From: VRUE01 sp963717375
GTDB taxonomy: Bacteria > Actinomycetota > Thermoleophilia > Solirubrobacterales > 70-9
NCBI GenBank assembly: GCA_963717375.1
Contig: OY970329.1
Location: 62,001-126,000 of the forward strand
Direction of reading: 5' to 3'
Length of the DNA stretch: 64,000 bases
A program made the position numbers and the translations under genes. The notes beneath the pieces are model-generated. The model saw nothing but the letters and a program-made list of their open reading frames with translations, did not search any database and had not been told where the DNA came from. Positions 25,472 to 33,807 of this stretch are shown here, piece after piece. Position 1 is the stretch's first letter, and every line of letters begins with the position of its first letter.

Positions 25472-26032
25472 ATGATTTCAACCAACCAGTTCAAGAACGG
25501 TTCGCACATCGAGATCGACGGAACGATCTTCCGGATCATCGAGTTCCAGCACGTCAAGCCGGGCAAGGGCGGCGCCTTCGTGCGGACCAAGCTGCGCAAG
25601 ATCGAGGACGGGACGGTGCAGGACAAGACTTTCCGGGCCGGGGAGAAGTTCCGCCCGGTGCGCACCGAGTCGCGCAAGATGCAGTACCTCTACGACTCCG
25701 GCGAGGCGGCGGTCTTCATGGATACGCGCGATTACGAGCAGATCGAGATCCCGCGCGACCTGGCTGGCGAGGCGATGCAGTGGGTGCTTCCCAACGCCGA
25801 GGTTGACGTCCTCTTCGTCGATGAGCGGCCCAGCGACGTGCAGGTGGCGAGCGCGATCGACATGAAGGTCACCCAGACCGAGCCGGGCGTCAAGGGCGAC
25901 ACAGCCTCCGGCGGCGGCAGCAAGCCGGCAACGCTGGAGTCAGGCGTGATCGTGCAGGTGCCGCTCTTCATCGAAGAGGGCGAAAGCATCCGCGTCGATA
26001 CCCGCAACGGCGAGTACGTCTCCCGCGCCTGA
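25472..26032 (+). CDS. efp: Elongation factor P
   Basis: 186 residues, full length with three beta-barrel domains: N-terminal KOW-like, central OB and C-terminal OB. The tip loop reads KPGKGGAF with Lys32, the residue that is modified in many bacteria. EF-P relieves stalling at polyproline runs; mltG in this window has such a run. The gene is upstream of nusB as in other Actinobacteria, but two exported-protein genes lie between them. Confidence 0.97.
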   Translation: MISTNQFKNGSHIEIDGTIFRIIEFQHVKPGKGGAFVRTKLRKIEDGTVQDKTFRAGEKFRPVRTESRKMQYLYDSGEAAVFMDTRDYEQIEIPRDLAGEAMQWVLPNAEVDVLFVDERPSDVQVASAIDMKVTQTEPGVKGDTASGGGSKPATLESGVIVQVPLFIEEGESIRVDTRNGEYVSRA

Positions 26033-26237
26033 AGCCCCGCGCCTGAGGATTTGGAGAGTGGCCCACGGCCTCGGGGTGGAAAGCCGCGCCCGGATGTGGT
26101 ACTTGTTGGAAGATTTCAGGGTACGCTTGGAGCCTTAAGGGGGGAGCCGACGCCGGCGGTGCGGGCCCCTTTTCGGATGCTTCTATCGGCAGTTGCTGTT
26201 CTTAGTTCATCGAGCAAACAGACGGGAGATACCAGTC

Positions 26238-26849
26238 ATGCGAAAGTACAAAATCGTGGGGGGGTTGCTTGCGGCGCTGATGTTGTGCGCCGCATTCGCC
26301 GCCAGCGCGGGGGCCAGTCCGGCCTGGAAGTTCGACGGCAAAGCGCTGGAAGGCGAAGAAACGATCCTCGGTGGGGCCGAAAAAAGCGGGCTGACCATGT
26401 GGGGATTCACGACAACCTGCGACAACTTCCTCTACGAAGTTGACATCAAAAACGAAGCTGGGACCGGCAAGGGAAACATCACCAGCCTGCCCCTGTTCGG
26501 TTGCTCCACCAACTCGACCTGCACGGTGGAAGCGATCGAAGCCGAAGCGTTCCCCTGGCCCGCCAGCCTGAGCACGGTTGCCGGCAGCAACTACCTCACG
26601 GTCAAAGGGGTCAATGTCTGGGTCCTCTACGGTGGCTGGTTCTGCCCGCTGTGGGGCGTCTGGGCCCATGTCACCGGGACCGCCGGCGGTCTGATCGACA
26701 ACGCGACTGAAACCGCCACGTTCGGCCCGTCGAGCTTCAAAGCGACCGGGACCAAACTGGAAGCGCTCGGCGAATCGGTTGAATGGAACGGGAAATTCCC
26801 TACCGAAGCGTTTGAGTGGCACAGAGGCCAGTCGATAAGCGTTTCCTAG
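26238..26849 (+). CDS. Small secreted protein
   Basis: 203 residues from ATG 26238, preceded by GGGAGAT as ribosome binding site. Signal peptide at residues 1-26 ending ASAGAS. The mature part contains several cysteines (TTTCDNF, FGCSTNSTC, GGWFCPLW) and looks like a beta-rich extracellular protein. It belongs in style with 2689-3327 and 32675-33280. Nearly all Glu codons are GAA, while the adjacent efp uses mostly GAG. No function is recognised. Confidence 0.65.
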   Translation: MRKYKIVGGLLAALMLCAAFAASAGASPAWKFDGKALEGEETILGGAEKSGLTMWGFTTTCDNFLYEVDIKNEAGTGKGNITSLPLFGCSTNSTCTVEAIEAEAFPWPASLSTVAGSNYLTVKGVNVWVLYGGWFCPLWGVWAHVTGTAGGLIDNATETATFGPSSFKATGTKLEALGESVEWNGKFPTEAFEWHRGQSISVS

Positions 26850-27688
26850 TCAAGCCCGCAAAGACCGCGAGCGCCAGGGCCTTCCTGGTGCTCGCGGTTG
26901 CGGCGCTTGCGTTGGCCGGCTGCGGGGGAGGGTCCTCGAGTAGCTCAAGTTCGAGCGCCTCGGAGGCCTCAGACACCTCGAGCTCGAGGGCCTCGAGCGG
27001 TTCGAGTTCGGACCCCTCGAGCGCCGCTGCGACCGATGCCAGCGGCGAACCTGGCGGCACTGGCGCGCCCGATAGCGGCGCTTCCTCGGTAGAAGGCGTG
27101 ACCGGAGGCAGCTCGACCGCGGCGGGCGCAGGGCCGTCCTCCAGCGCCAGGGGCGGCTCGTCCGTTCCGCAGCCCACGGGTCCGCCGGAACCGGGGATCA
27201 CCCCTGAGCAGCAACGGGAAGCGACCGTGGCCAGCATGACCTTGGAAAGTCCTTCGAGCCAGCCGTCCAGCGCCGGACCGCGGGCATTGCCGGCCGAGTA
27301 CGGCTGCGATGGCAAGAACACCTCGCCGGCGCTTCGTTGGCAGGGGGTGCCGCAGGGAACCGCCGAACTGGTCCTCTTCGTGATGAACGCCCAGCCGGCG
27401 GGAGGGCAACTCTTCTTTGACTGGGCCGTAGCCGGACTGAGCCCCGAACTGGAAGAAATCGAAGCCGGAAAGTTGCCCAAGGGTGCCGTCGTTGGCCGCA
27501 ACAGCTTCGGCAAGACGGGCTACGAAATCTGCCCCGAAGGCAGCGGCGAAACGTACGTTCTTACCCTCTTTGCACTACCGAAGAAGCTCTCGCCCAGCCA
27601 GGGGTTCGATCCTCTCGATTTGCGCAAAGCGGTGGCAGGCACCTCCGGCAACGTTGGCCTCGTGGCGCTCAGCTACGCGCGCGGCTGA
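26816..27688 (+). CDS. Lipoprotein with Ser-rich linker and PEBP (YbhB-like) domain
   Basis: 290 residues. A lipobox LALAGC (ending near residue 36) predicts lipid anchoring outside the membrane. Residues 40-140 are a low-complexity Ser, Gly and Ala linker. Residues 155-290 match the phosphatidylethanolamine-binding/Raf kinase inhibitor-like family: CDGKNTSPALRWQGVP, FDWAVAGLSP, LPKGAVVGRNSFG and GYEICP. GTG 26816 overlaps the upstream gene by 34 bases; GTG 26888 would cut off too much of the signal sequence. Bacterial members have no settled role. Confidence 0.8.
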   Translation: MAQRPVDKRFLVKPAKTASARAFLVLAVAALALAGCGGGSSSSSSSSASEASDTSSSRASSGSSSDPSSAAATDASGEPGGTGAPDSGASSVEGVTGGSSTAAGAGPSSSARGGSSVPQPTGPPEPGITPEQQREATVASMTLESPSSQPSSAGPRALPAEYGCDGKNTSPALRWQGVPQGTAELVLFVMNAQPAGGQLFFDWAVAGLSPELEEIEAGKLPKGAVVGRNSFGKTGYEICPEGSGETYVLTLFALPKKLSPSQGFDPLDLRKAVAGTSGNVGLVALSYARG

Positions 27689-27743
27689 GGCCGACAGGGA
27701 GGGCGTTCGAGGGTCCGGCCGCTGGAAGCGCGAGAATGGCGGG

Positions 27744-28124
27744 ATGCGTAGGTCCGACCAGCGCCGCGACGCCGTCTTCGCCTGTTACCAGCGCGATGTG
27801 ACCGGCCGCCCGCTCGAGGAGCTGGTCGCCGAGTCGCGCCCCTTCACCCGTGAGCTGGCGGCCGGGGTGGAGGCGCACCGCGACGAGCTCGACGTCGCGA
27901 TCGCAGCCCACGCCAAGGGCTGGGAGCTGGAGCGGATCGCGCCGCTGGAGCGCAACCTGATGCGGGTGGCGCTGTACGAGATCGAGCACAGCGACGACGT
28001 CCCGGCGGAGGTCGCGATCGACGAGGCGATCGAGATCGCCAAGGAGTACTGCGGCGCCGACGCGCCAGGCTTCGTCAACGGTGTGCTCGGTGCGATCCTG
28101 CGCGAGCGGGAGGGCGTGCGATGA
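27744..28124 (+). CDS. nusB: Transcription antitermination factor NusB
   Basis: 126 residues from ATG 27744. All-helical NusB fold: RRDAVFACYQRDV at the start, WELERIAPLERNLMRVALYEI (in parts) in the middle and VAIDEAIEIAKEYCGADAPGFVNGVL in parts at the end. It binds boxA RNA with NusE during rRNA transcription. The stop overlaps the next small gene (ATGA). Confidence 0.95.
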   Translation: MRRSDQRRDAVFACYQRDVTGRPLEELVAESRPFTRELAAGVEAHRDELDVAIAAHAKGWELERIAPLERNLMRVALYEIEHSDDVPAEVAIDEAIEIAKEYCGADAPGFVNGVLGAILREREGVR

Positions 28125-28297
28125 GCCGCCTGGGCGAGATTTCTGAACGGCTGACGGCGATCGCCCGCGAGTTGGAGGGAGAGCAGGCCGACGACGCCCG
28201 CGCCGCCGAGCTCGCCCACGAGGCCGCCGAGCTCTCCGCTGAGGCGGTCGAGGAGACGAATCGCCGCATCCGCGAGGGCGAGGCCGCTTCCCAGTGA
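28121..28297 (+). CDS. 58-residue coiled-coil protein, XseB-like
   Basis: A short frame starting in the nusB stop (ATGA) and ending 16 bases before the prenyltransferase start. The product is entirely helical and charged: ISERLTAIARELEG, AAELAHEAAELSAEAVEE, NRRIREGE. Heptad pattern and position between nusB and the ispA-like gene match the exodeoxyribonuclease VII small subunit, which sits there in Bacillus and E. coli. The large subunit gene xseA is absent from the window. The identification rests on short similarity plus synteny. Confidence 0.55.
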   Translation: MSRLGEISERLTAIARELEGEQADDARAAELAHEAAELSAEAVEETNRRIREGEAASQ

Positions 28298-28313
28298 GCG
28301 CGCCCGACCAGCG

Positions 28314-29177
28314 GTGAGCTATCCCGAAGACCTACGCGCTCTGGTCGACGCCGAGCTCGAGCGGCTGCGTTTCCCGGCGCCAACGGCGACCGCCGGCCTC
28401 GAGGAGGCGATGCGGTACTCACTGCTCGCGGGCGGCAAGCGGGTGCGCCCGGTGCTGGCACTGGCCACGGCCCGGGCGCTCGGGGCTGACCCCAAGGACT
28501 TCCTGCCAGTTGCCTGCGCGATCGAGCTGATCCACACCTACTCGCTGATCCACGACGACCTGCCGGCGATGGATGACGACGAGCTGCGGCGGGGGCAGCC
28601 GACGTCCCACGTCAAGTTCGGCGAAGACGTCGCGATCCTCGCCGGCGACGGCCTCTTCGCCGAGGCGGTGCGGCTCTTCTGCGAGCAGCCGGGTGACCCC
28701 GCGCGGGTGCTGGTGGCGCTGCGCGAGCTGAGTGCCGCCACCGGTGTCGACGGCATGGTCGGCGGCCAGTACGTCGACGTGGCCGTGGCCGAGCGCGACG
28801 CCGAGGGCCTGCGGGCGCTGCACACGCTGAAGACCGGGCGCCTGATCGCTGCCAGCGTCGGCGTCGTCCTCACCCTCAACGGGCTGGCTGAACCTGAGAC
28901 AATCCCCTTTCGCCGATTTGCCAGTGAGCTGGGCGTGCTCTTCCAGATCGTCGACGACATCCTCGACGTGACCGGAAGTGACGAGCGGCTCGGCAAGACC
29001 CATGGAAGCGACGAGCGACATGGAAAACTCACCTACGTCAGCCTCTTCGGGCTCGAGCCGGCGCGCGAGCTCGCCGCCGAGTCCCATGCGAAGGCGACCG
29101 GGGCGCTGGCGGAGGCCAGCGGCGAGACCGAGGACTTGAGGCGGATCGCGGACTACATCTTCACCCGAGACGAATGA
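28314..29177 (+). CDS. Polyprenyl diphosphate synthase (FPP/GGPP type)
   Basis: 287 residues, GTG start. Both aspartate-rich motifs are present: first LIHDDLPAMDDDELRRG, with the two-residue insertion of bacterial FPP synthases, and second FQIVDDILD. LAGGKRVRP and GGQYVD also fit the family. It condenses IPP onto allylic diphosphates. Chain length cannot be fixed from sequence alone. It overlaps dxs by four bases (ATGA), so precursor supply and chain elongation are co-expressed. Confidence 0.93.
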   Translation: MSYPEDLRALVDAELERLRFPAPTATAGLEEAMRYSLLAGGKRVRPVLALATARALGADPKDFLPVACAIELIHTYSLIHDDLPAMDDDELRRGQPTSHVKFGEDVAILAGDGLFAEAVRLFCEQPGDPARVLVALRELSAATGVDGMVGGQYVDVAVAERDAEGLRALHTLKTGRLIAASVGVVLTLNGLAEPETIPFRRFASELGVLFQIVDDILDVTGSDERLGKTHGSDERHGKLTYVSLFGLEPARELAAESHAKATGALAEASGETEDLRRIADYIFTRDE

Positions 29178-31210
29178 CAGAGAACGGACACGCAGCAGAG
29201 CACGAGGACGGCGAGGCGCCGCGCCTGCTCGACGGCATCGACGGTCCAGTCGACCTGCACGGCCTCGACGACGACCAGCTGCAGCAGGTGGCGCAGGAGA
29301 TGCGCACCTACATCATCGACACGATCGGCCAGATCGGCGGCCACTTCGGCGCCAACCTCGGCACCTGCGAGCTGGCGGTGGCGCTGCACAGCCTGCTCGA
29401 CTCGCCACGCGACAAGGTGCTCTGGGACGTCGGCCACCAGGCCTACCCGCACAAGATCCTCACTGGCCGCCGCGAGGGACTACCGACGATCCGCCAGTAC
29501 GAGGGGCTGGCGCCGTTCTGCTCGATCTTCGAGTCCGAGCACGACATCATGGGCGCCGGTCACGCCTCGACCTCGATCGGCTACGGGGTCGGGCTGAAGG
29601 AGGCGATGCGCAAGGGGATCGGCCAGGACGGGAAAGTGGCGGCCGTGATCGGCGACGGTGCCCTGACCGGTGGCGTCGCCTACGAGTCGCTGCACGCGGC
29701 GGGCGGCCTGCAGACGCCGATGGTGATCGTGCTCAACGACAACGGGATGTCGATCTCGCCCAACGTCGGCGCCCTCTCGCGCTACTTCAACCGGATCCGC
29801 CTCAACCCGCGCCTCTTCCACGCCCGCGAGGGGGTCGAGGATCGGCTAACCAAGTTGCCGCTCGGCCTCGGCCGGCGGATCGAGCGGCTCGGGCCGGAGA
29901 TCAAGTCGGCAATCAAGGCCTACTGGGCGCCCGGCCTCTTCTTCGAGGAGCTCGACCTCGCCTACATGGGTGTGATCGACGGTCACGACGTGCACGCCCT
30001 GCGCGAGGCCCTGCGCGAGGCCTTCGAGGCCGACCGGCCGGTCGTCGTCCACATTCACACGGTCAAGGGCAAGGGCTTCGCCCCGGCCGAAGAGGGCGGC
30101 CTGGAGTCGATGGAGAAATGGCACGCGGCCAAGCCCAACTCAATCGTCAACGGGGCGCCGGCGCCAAAGCCGGTCGCGGTTCAGGAGTCCGACTCTCCCG
30201 AGGCGATCGCCCCGGAGCGACTGGAGAAGCCGCCGACCGCGGGGGCGCCACCGCAGTACACCCAGGTCTTCGGCGAGGCGATCGTCGCCGAGGCGCGCCG
30301 GGACAAGCGGGTGATCGGGATCACCGCGGCGATGGCGGGGGGGACCGGCCTGCAACAGCTCGCCGACGAGGTGCCGGAGCAGTACTACGACGTCGGCATC
30401 GCGGAGCAGAACGCGGTGCTGCTGGCTTCGGGACTGGCGATCCAGGGGGCGAAGCCGGTCTGCGCGATCTACTCGACCTTCCTCCAGCGCGCCTACGACC
30501 AGATCATCCACGACGTCTGCCTGCAGGAGCTCGACGTCACCTTTGCCATGGACCGCGCCGGCCTGGTCGGTGACGACGGGCCGACCCACCACGGCGCCTT
30601 CGACGTCTCCTACTTCCGCCCGATCCCCAACGTCGTCGTGATGGCGCCCCGCGACGAGGCGATGCTGGTTCACATGCTGCGCACCGCGGTCGACCACCAC
30701 GGCCCGGCGGCCCTGCGCTACCCGCGCGGTGCCGCCGAGGGCGTTGCTCTCCCCGCCGAGCCCGAGGCGCTCCCGATCGGCACGGGTGAGCTGCTGGCAA
30801 GCGGCGAGCGGGTTGCCCTGCTCGGCTACGGCTACGGCGTCTCGGTCGCGCTCGAGGCGGCGGAGATCCTCGCCGGCCACGGCCTGACCGCGACGGTCGC
30901 CGACGCGCGCTTCGCCAAGCCTCTCGACGCCGAGCTGCTGGAGGGCCTCGCGCTCGGCCACGATCTGGTCGTGACGATCGAGGAGAACGTTTTGCCCGGG
31001 GGCTTTGGCTCGGGAGTGCTGGAGTACCTCGAGGACGCCTTCGGCGAGCGCTCGGAGGAGCGCGCTCGCGTCCTGCGGGTCGGTCTTCCCGACCGCTATG
31101 TCACTCACGGCAAGCCGGCGCTGCTGCGCGAGGAGGCCGGCCTGACCGGCACGGCCGTGGCCGAGCGGGTCCTTGTCGCGCTGCGCTCCGGCGCGCCCGC
31201 CCTGGGCTGA
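29174..31210 (+). CDS. dxs: 1-deoxy-D-xylulose-5-phosphate synthase
   Basis: 678 residues, slightly long because of a 40-residue Pro-rich linker near residues 325-365. TPP-binding GDGALTGG, the conserved GHQAYPHKILTGR, the acid-base region VGDDGPTHHG and the ending transketolase domain with ALRYPRG are present. It makes DXP from pyruvate and glyceraldehyde 3-phosphate, the entry to the MEP pathway. In Bacillus tlyA follows directly; here an accessory block lies between. Confidence 0.97.
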   Translation: MTENGHAAEHEDGEAPRLLDGIDGPVDLHGLDDDQLQQVAQEMRTYIIDTIGQIGGHFGANLGTCELAVALHSLLDSPRDKVLWDVGHQAYPHKILTGRREGLPTIRQYEGLAPFCSIFESEHDIMGAGHASTSIGYGVGLKEAMRKGIGQDGKVAAVIGDGALTGGVAYESLHAAGGLQTPMVIVLNDNGMSISPNVGALSRYFNRIRLNPRLFHAREGVEDRLTKLPLGLGRRIERLGPEIKSAIKAYWAPGLFFEELDLAYMGVIDGHDVHALREALREAFEADRPVVVHIHTVKGKGFAPAEEGGLESMEKWHAAKPNSIVNGAPAPKPVAVQESDSPEAIAPERLEKPPTAGAPPQYTQVFGEAIVAEARRDKRVIGITAAMAGGTGLQQLADEVPEQYYDVGIAEQNAVLLASGLAIQGAKPVCAIYSTFLQRAYDQIIHDVCLQELDVTFAMDRAGLVGDDGPTHHGAFDVSYFRPIPNVVVMAPRDEAMLVHMLRTAVDHHGPAALRYPRGAAEGVALPAEPEALPIGTGELLASGERVALLGYGYGVSVALEAAEILAGHGLTATVADARFAKPLDAELLEGLALGHDLVVTIEENVLPGGFGSGVLEYLEDAFGERSEERARVLRVGLPDRYVTHGKPALLREEAGLTGTAVAERVLVALRSGAPALG

Positions 31211-31251
31211 GCCCGCCGACCCGATCGAAAGATCGCCCCAAAAATTAAGGC

Positions 31252-31280
31252 TTGCACCAATGCGCTCAATCGGTTAGCCT
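31252..31280 (+). promoter_or_regulatory. Candidate promoter ahead of repeat element R1
   Basis: TTGCAC (31252-31257) and TAGCCT (31275-31280) are separated by 17 bases, acceptable for a housekeeping sigma factor. A start near 31287 would place repeat R1 in the 5' end of the transcript. Confidence 0.35.
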
Positions 31281-31291
31281 CTCGGCGTCTC

Positions 31292-31350
31292 TTCTGGGGT
31301 TACTTGAGGGAGGAGAGACATCTCTATGTATGTGGGTCCGCAGGTAGGGA
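31292..31350 (+). repeat. Direct repeat element R1 with SD-like core and hairpin
   Basis: The element starts TTCTGGGGTTACT, then AGGGAGGAGAGA, and contains an AGAGA...TCTCT hairpin followed by ATGTATGTGGGTCCG. A second copy is at 33422-33490. Near the hairpin an ATG opens a frame beginning MYVGPQVGS, which may or may not be translated. A strong hairpin (GGTGCC-AAG-GGCACC, around 31377-31391) follows, so a short transcript of about 110 nt is possible. Confidence 0.6.
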
Positions 31351-31418
31351 GCCTCGTGGATCTACGTGTTAGCCGCGCCGGTGCCAAGGGCACCGCGCCG
31401 CGGTGCTCGGCGGCCTCA

Positions 31419-31676
31419 TCAGGCTTTCTCTTTCTCCTCGTCTTCGGACAGGCTCTCCGCCAGCAGCACGATCTCCGAGAGCGGCACCTCGAAGACGGAA
31501 GCGATGCGGCGGACCGTGCCCCAGGCCGGGTTCGTTCGCCCCGACTCGATGTGGGAGATCCAGGTGGGATGGATCTCGGCAAGGTGCCCGAGCTCCTCCT
31601 GGCTTAGGTCGCGCTCTGTCCTGAGACGACGAATCGCCTGGCCGAGAGCCGGTTGAGGTTCTTTGCGCGGTGCCAT
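31419..31676 (-). CDS. XRE family transcriptional regulator
   Basis: 85 residues. A single helix-turn-helix domain fills most of the protein: GQAIRRLRTERDLSQEELGH, then HPTWISHIESGRTNPAW and LSEIVLL. The acidic tail EDEEKEKA has no known domain. It faces leftwards towards repeat R1 and could control the promoter there or its own. It lies in the block that separates dxs from tlyA. Confidence 0.88.
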   Translation of the reverse strand: MAPRKEPQPALGQAIRRLRTERDLSQEELGHLAEIHPTWISHIESGRTNPAWGTVRRIASVFEVPLSEIVLLAESLSEDEEKEKA

Positions 31677-31761
31677 CCATGTGGACGCTTCCCGCCAGCG
31701 TTGCCCCGGTCTATAGACTTGAACTCAAGTATGGCCACGGAGTTGCCCTCGCGTGCCTGAA

Positions 31762-32007
31762 ATGGAAGTTACCCGCGAGAACTGGCGCGAACTTTACGCC
31801 CGTGGATTCCGTCATTTTCTCAACGTAGCCCCCGAGAAACTCTCCGAAACCGAGTTCCTCAACCTGGTCGCCCTGGTCAAGCGCGCCGCCGGCAGCGACG
31901 ACCGATTCGCTTTCGGCGCCTTCTACGACGAGCTCCACGGCCCCCTCGACAAGCGCCTCGGCCTGGGCCTCTACGTCCTTCGGCCCGAGGGTTGGGCCCC
32001 GTTCTGA
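31762..32007 (+). CDS. Hypothetical small soluble protein
   Basis: 81 residues from ATG 31762; GTG 31753 would add three residues. Mostly helical, acidic and without membrane segments or signal peptide (LSETEFLNLVALVKRAAG, FGAFYDELHG). I recognise no family. It is divergent from the XRE gene with about 85 bp between them, so the two may share a control region. Confidence 0.5.
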   Translation: MEVTRENWRELYARGFRHFLNVAPEKLSETEFLNLVALVKRAAGSDDRFAFGAFYDELHGPLDKRLGLGLYVLRPEGWAPF

Positions 32008-32053
32008 GGCCCAGGCCGGAAACGGACGACATTTCGCTTGCCATACTGCCGAC

Positions 32054-32482
32054 TTGACCGGCGAGGGAATCACGGTACGTCGAGCCCGGCATGAGGACGC
32101 GCAAGCTGTCCTGGAGCTTTGGGCTCAGGAGCGGAGCGGGCATGCGAGCACCACCGACCGCCTGGATGACGTCGAGCGCCTGATCGCCGACTCCCCGGCA
32201 GCCCTTCTGGTCGCGGAGCAAGGCGGCGAGATCATCGGCGCTCTGATCGCCGGGTGGGATGGGTGGCGAGGGAACATGTACCGACTCGCCGTTCGCGAGG
32301 ACCAGCGGCGGCAGGGCATCGGAATCGCGCTGACGCGGGCAGGCGAGGAGTACCTACGCAGCTGCGGCGTGCGCCGAGTAACGGCACTGGTCGCTTTCGA
32401 GGATGATGCGGCAGGAGCCTTCTGGGAGTCCGCCGGTTATCCCCGGGACGAGAAGATAGGTCGCCGGGTGCGCAATCTTTAG
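32054..32482 (+). CDS. GNAT family N-acetyltransferase
   Basis: 142 residues, TTG start because no ATG or GTG lies ahead of the domain. The acetyl-CoA loop is RLAVREDQRRQGIGIAL, followed by AGEEYLRSCGVRRV and the late GAFWESAGY motif of the family. The substrate is unknown; the short single-domain form is typical of enzymes acting on small molecules or on protein N-termini. Confidence 0.85.
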   Translation: MTGEGITVRRARHEDAQAVLELWAQERSGHASTTDRLDDVERLIADSPAALLVAEQGGEIIGALIAGWDGWRGNMYRLAVREDQRRQGIGIALTRAGEEYLRSCGVRRVTALVAFEDDAAGAFWESAGYPRDEKIGRRVRNL

Positions 32483-32674
32483 CCCGGCTGCGGACTTCCC
32501 GGGTCGGGCATGCGTTCCAGCCCGGCCTCGGTCGCGACTCTCGATCGTTGCCGCCGATGCTCAGTAGTTGAATGATCGAATTTACTTGAGCTTTATAGCG
32601 CGGGTGTAGGACTGGCACGCCACGTCACCGGCGGAGCTACCGCCAACGTGCGTAGGCGGGGGAAGGAGAGGGAA

Positions 32675-33280
32675 ATGAAGAGCATCAACAAGGTTGGCTG
32701 TCTGGGTCTTGCGCTGTTCGCCATGATGGCGTTTGCGGGTGTCTCATCGGCGTCGGCCTCGCTATTCCAAGCGGAATCGTTTCCCGCGACCCTTGCCGGG
32801 TCGGGGACTCAAACCTTCGAAACTGAAGCAGGAACGATCGTCTGTCCCACGTCTATTCAGAAAGGAGTAGCCACTTCTTCTGCAGAATGGTGGTCGGTAA
32901 ATGTGGCGGACTCGGGCTGCAAACTGGGCACAGCAACAACGACCGTCGATTGGAGTCAATGCGAAATCCGCTACTACTCATACAGCGGGCTCTACATCGT
33001 CTGCAAAGGCGGCGTCGTGAAAATAGTGTCCGTGACCAAAGAAGTTGAATGCATCATCGAAATCGGTCCGCAGGAACTCAAATCGGTCAGCTTCACCGAA
33101 GTTGGCTCGGGAACGACCAGGTCGATCGGCGCTGCTGTCAAAGTCAGCGGCATGAAATTTACCCAGAGCAAAGGCTGCGCGGGTGGCGCCGGCACATTCA
33201 CCAAAGGAGCCATCGGCGGCGAAATCCTGATCAAAGGCTCCACTGAAAAAGGGCTTCAGCAAGGCATCTTCATCAAATAG
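32675..33280 (+). CDS. Small secreted Cys-rich protein
   Basis: 201 residues from ATG 32675, chosen because AAGGAGAGGG lies just upstream and the signal peptide then starts MKSINKVGCLGLALFAMMAF. Cleavage is expected after ASAS near residue 29. The mature part has about six cysteines (TIVCPTS, SGCKLG, SQCEI, IVCKGG, VECII, KGCAGG). It resembles the secreted proteins at 2689 and 26238 in style. All 12 Glu codons are GAA and all mature-region Lys codons are AAA. A strong terminator follows. Confidence 0.7.
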   Translation: MKSINKVGCLGLALFAMMAFAGVSSASASLFQAESFPATLAGSGTQTFETEAGTIVCPTSIQKGVATSSAEWWSVNVADSGCKLGTATTTVDWSQCEIRYYSYSGLYIVCKGGVVKIVSVTKEVECIIEIGPQELKSVSFTEVGSGTTRSIGAAVKVSGMKFTQSKGCAGGAGTFTKGAIGGEILIKGSTEKGLQQGIFIK

Positions 33281-33303
33281 GTCTGGATCGAGATGAGCCG
33301 AGA

Positions 33304-33331
33304 AAGCGCCCCGGTTACCGCCGGGGCGCTT
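33304..33331 (+). terminator. Strong GC-rich terminator hairpin
   Basis: An 11-bp perfect stem, AAGCGCCCCGG/CCGGGGCGCTT, with loop TTACCG starts 24 bases after the stop of the secreted-protein gene. A second hairpin, GGGGCTT/AAGCCCC (33358-33385), follows. Confidence 0.75.
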
Positions 33332-33421
33332 CTCGATCCGCAGCCAGGCGTCGGACTGGGGCTTCGAGCGGCTTCATCAAGCCCCACAACAGAAAACGCC
33401 CCGGCGGGGAGCCGAGGCGAG

Positions 33422-33490
33422 TTCTGGGGTTACTACAGGGAGGAGAGATATGTATCTCTATATATGTGGATCCGTGGGAGGTAGGTGGGC
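33422..33490 (+). repeat. Direct repeat element R2
   Basis: Second copy of the R1 element: TTCTGGGGTTACT, AGGGAGGAGAGA, then a hairpin whose arms are extended (AGAGATA/TATCTCT) and TATGTGGATCCG. It carries a 5-nt insertion in the loop region and a net 3-nt insertion later, so any reading frame is not fully conserved. Confidence 0.6.
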
Positions 33491-33807
33491 CCTTTGATGA
33501 GTCGCGGGCTGATCATCGTGGGAAGCGATGAAGCCATATGGGCGACTCCGAACCCAGCCAAAAAGTCTTTTTCGTTCTGCCCCTTCTATCGGTTGTCCTC
33601 TGCGAATCCTTGAACAGCGTACGAACGTATGTGCGGTTTGTGTGTGAGTGGGATCACAGACCGCTTTGCCGGTCCAAGCAAGCCCTGTCAAGCGTTGGCT
33701 ACCCGGACTAAGCGCATCGAATCAGGCGAGTTCAAAGCGTGGTTAAAAACCTGTATCGAGCACCCAGGACCGGCCGGCCAGGCGGGGCGGCGCTACGGTT
33801 GCGGCGG
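33491..33807. other. Intergenic region upstream of tlyA, no gene seen
   Basis: About 320 bases without a convincing frame. GC content looks lower than in the flanking genes. I see no tRNA, no strong hairpin and no clear promoter. Confidence 0.5.

Noticed and set aside
31226..31239. CGATC-GAAA-GATCG hairpin after dxs as a terminator
   Set aside because: Only five base pairs and no T-run; too weak to call.
31326..31607. 93-codon frame starting MYVGPQVGS in repeat R1
   Set aside because: Most of it is antisense to the XRE gene and it is not preserved in repeat R2. Only the first codons could be real.
33293..33484. 63-codon frame across the terminator and repeat R2
   Set aside because: It reads through two strong hairpins and has no domain.
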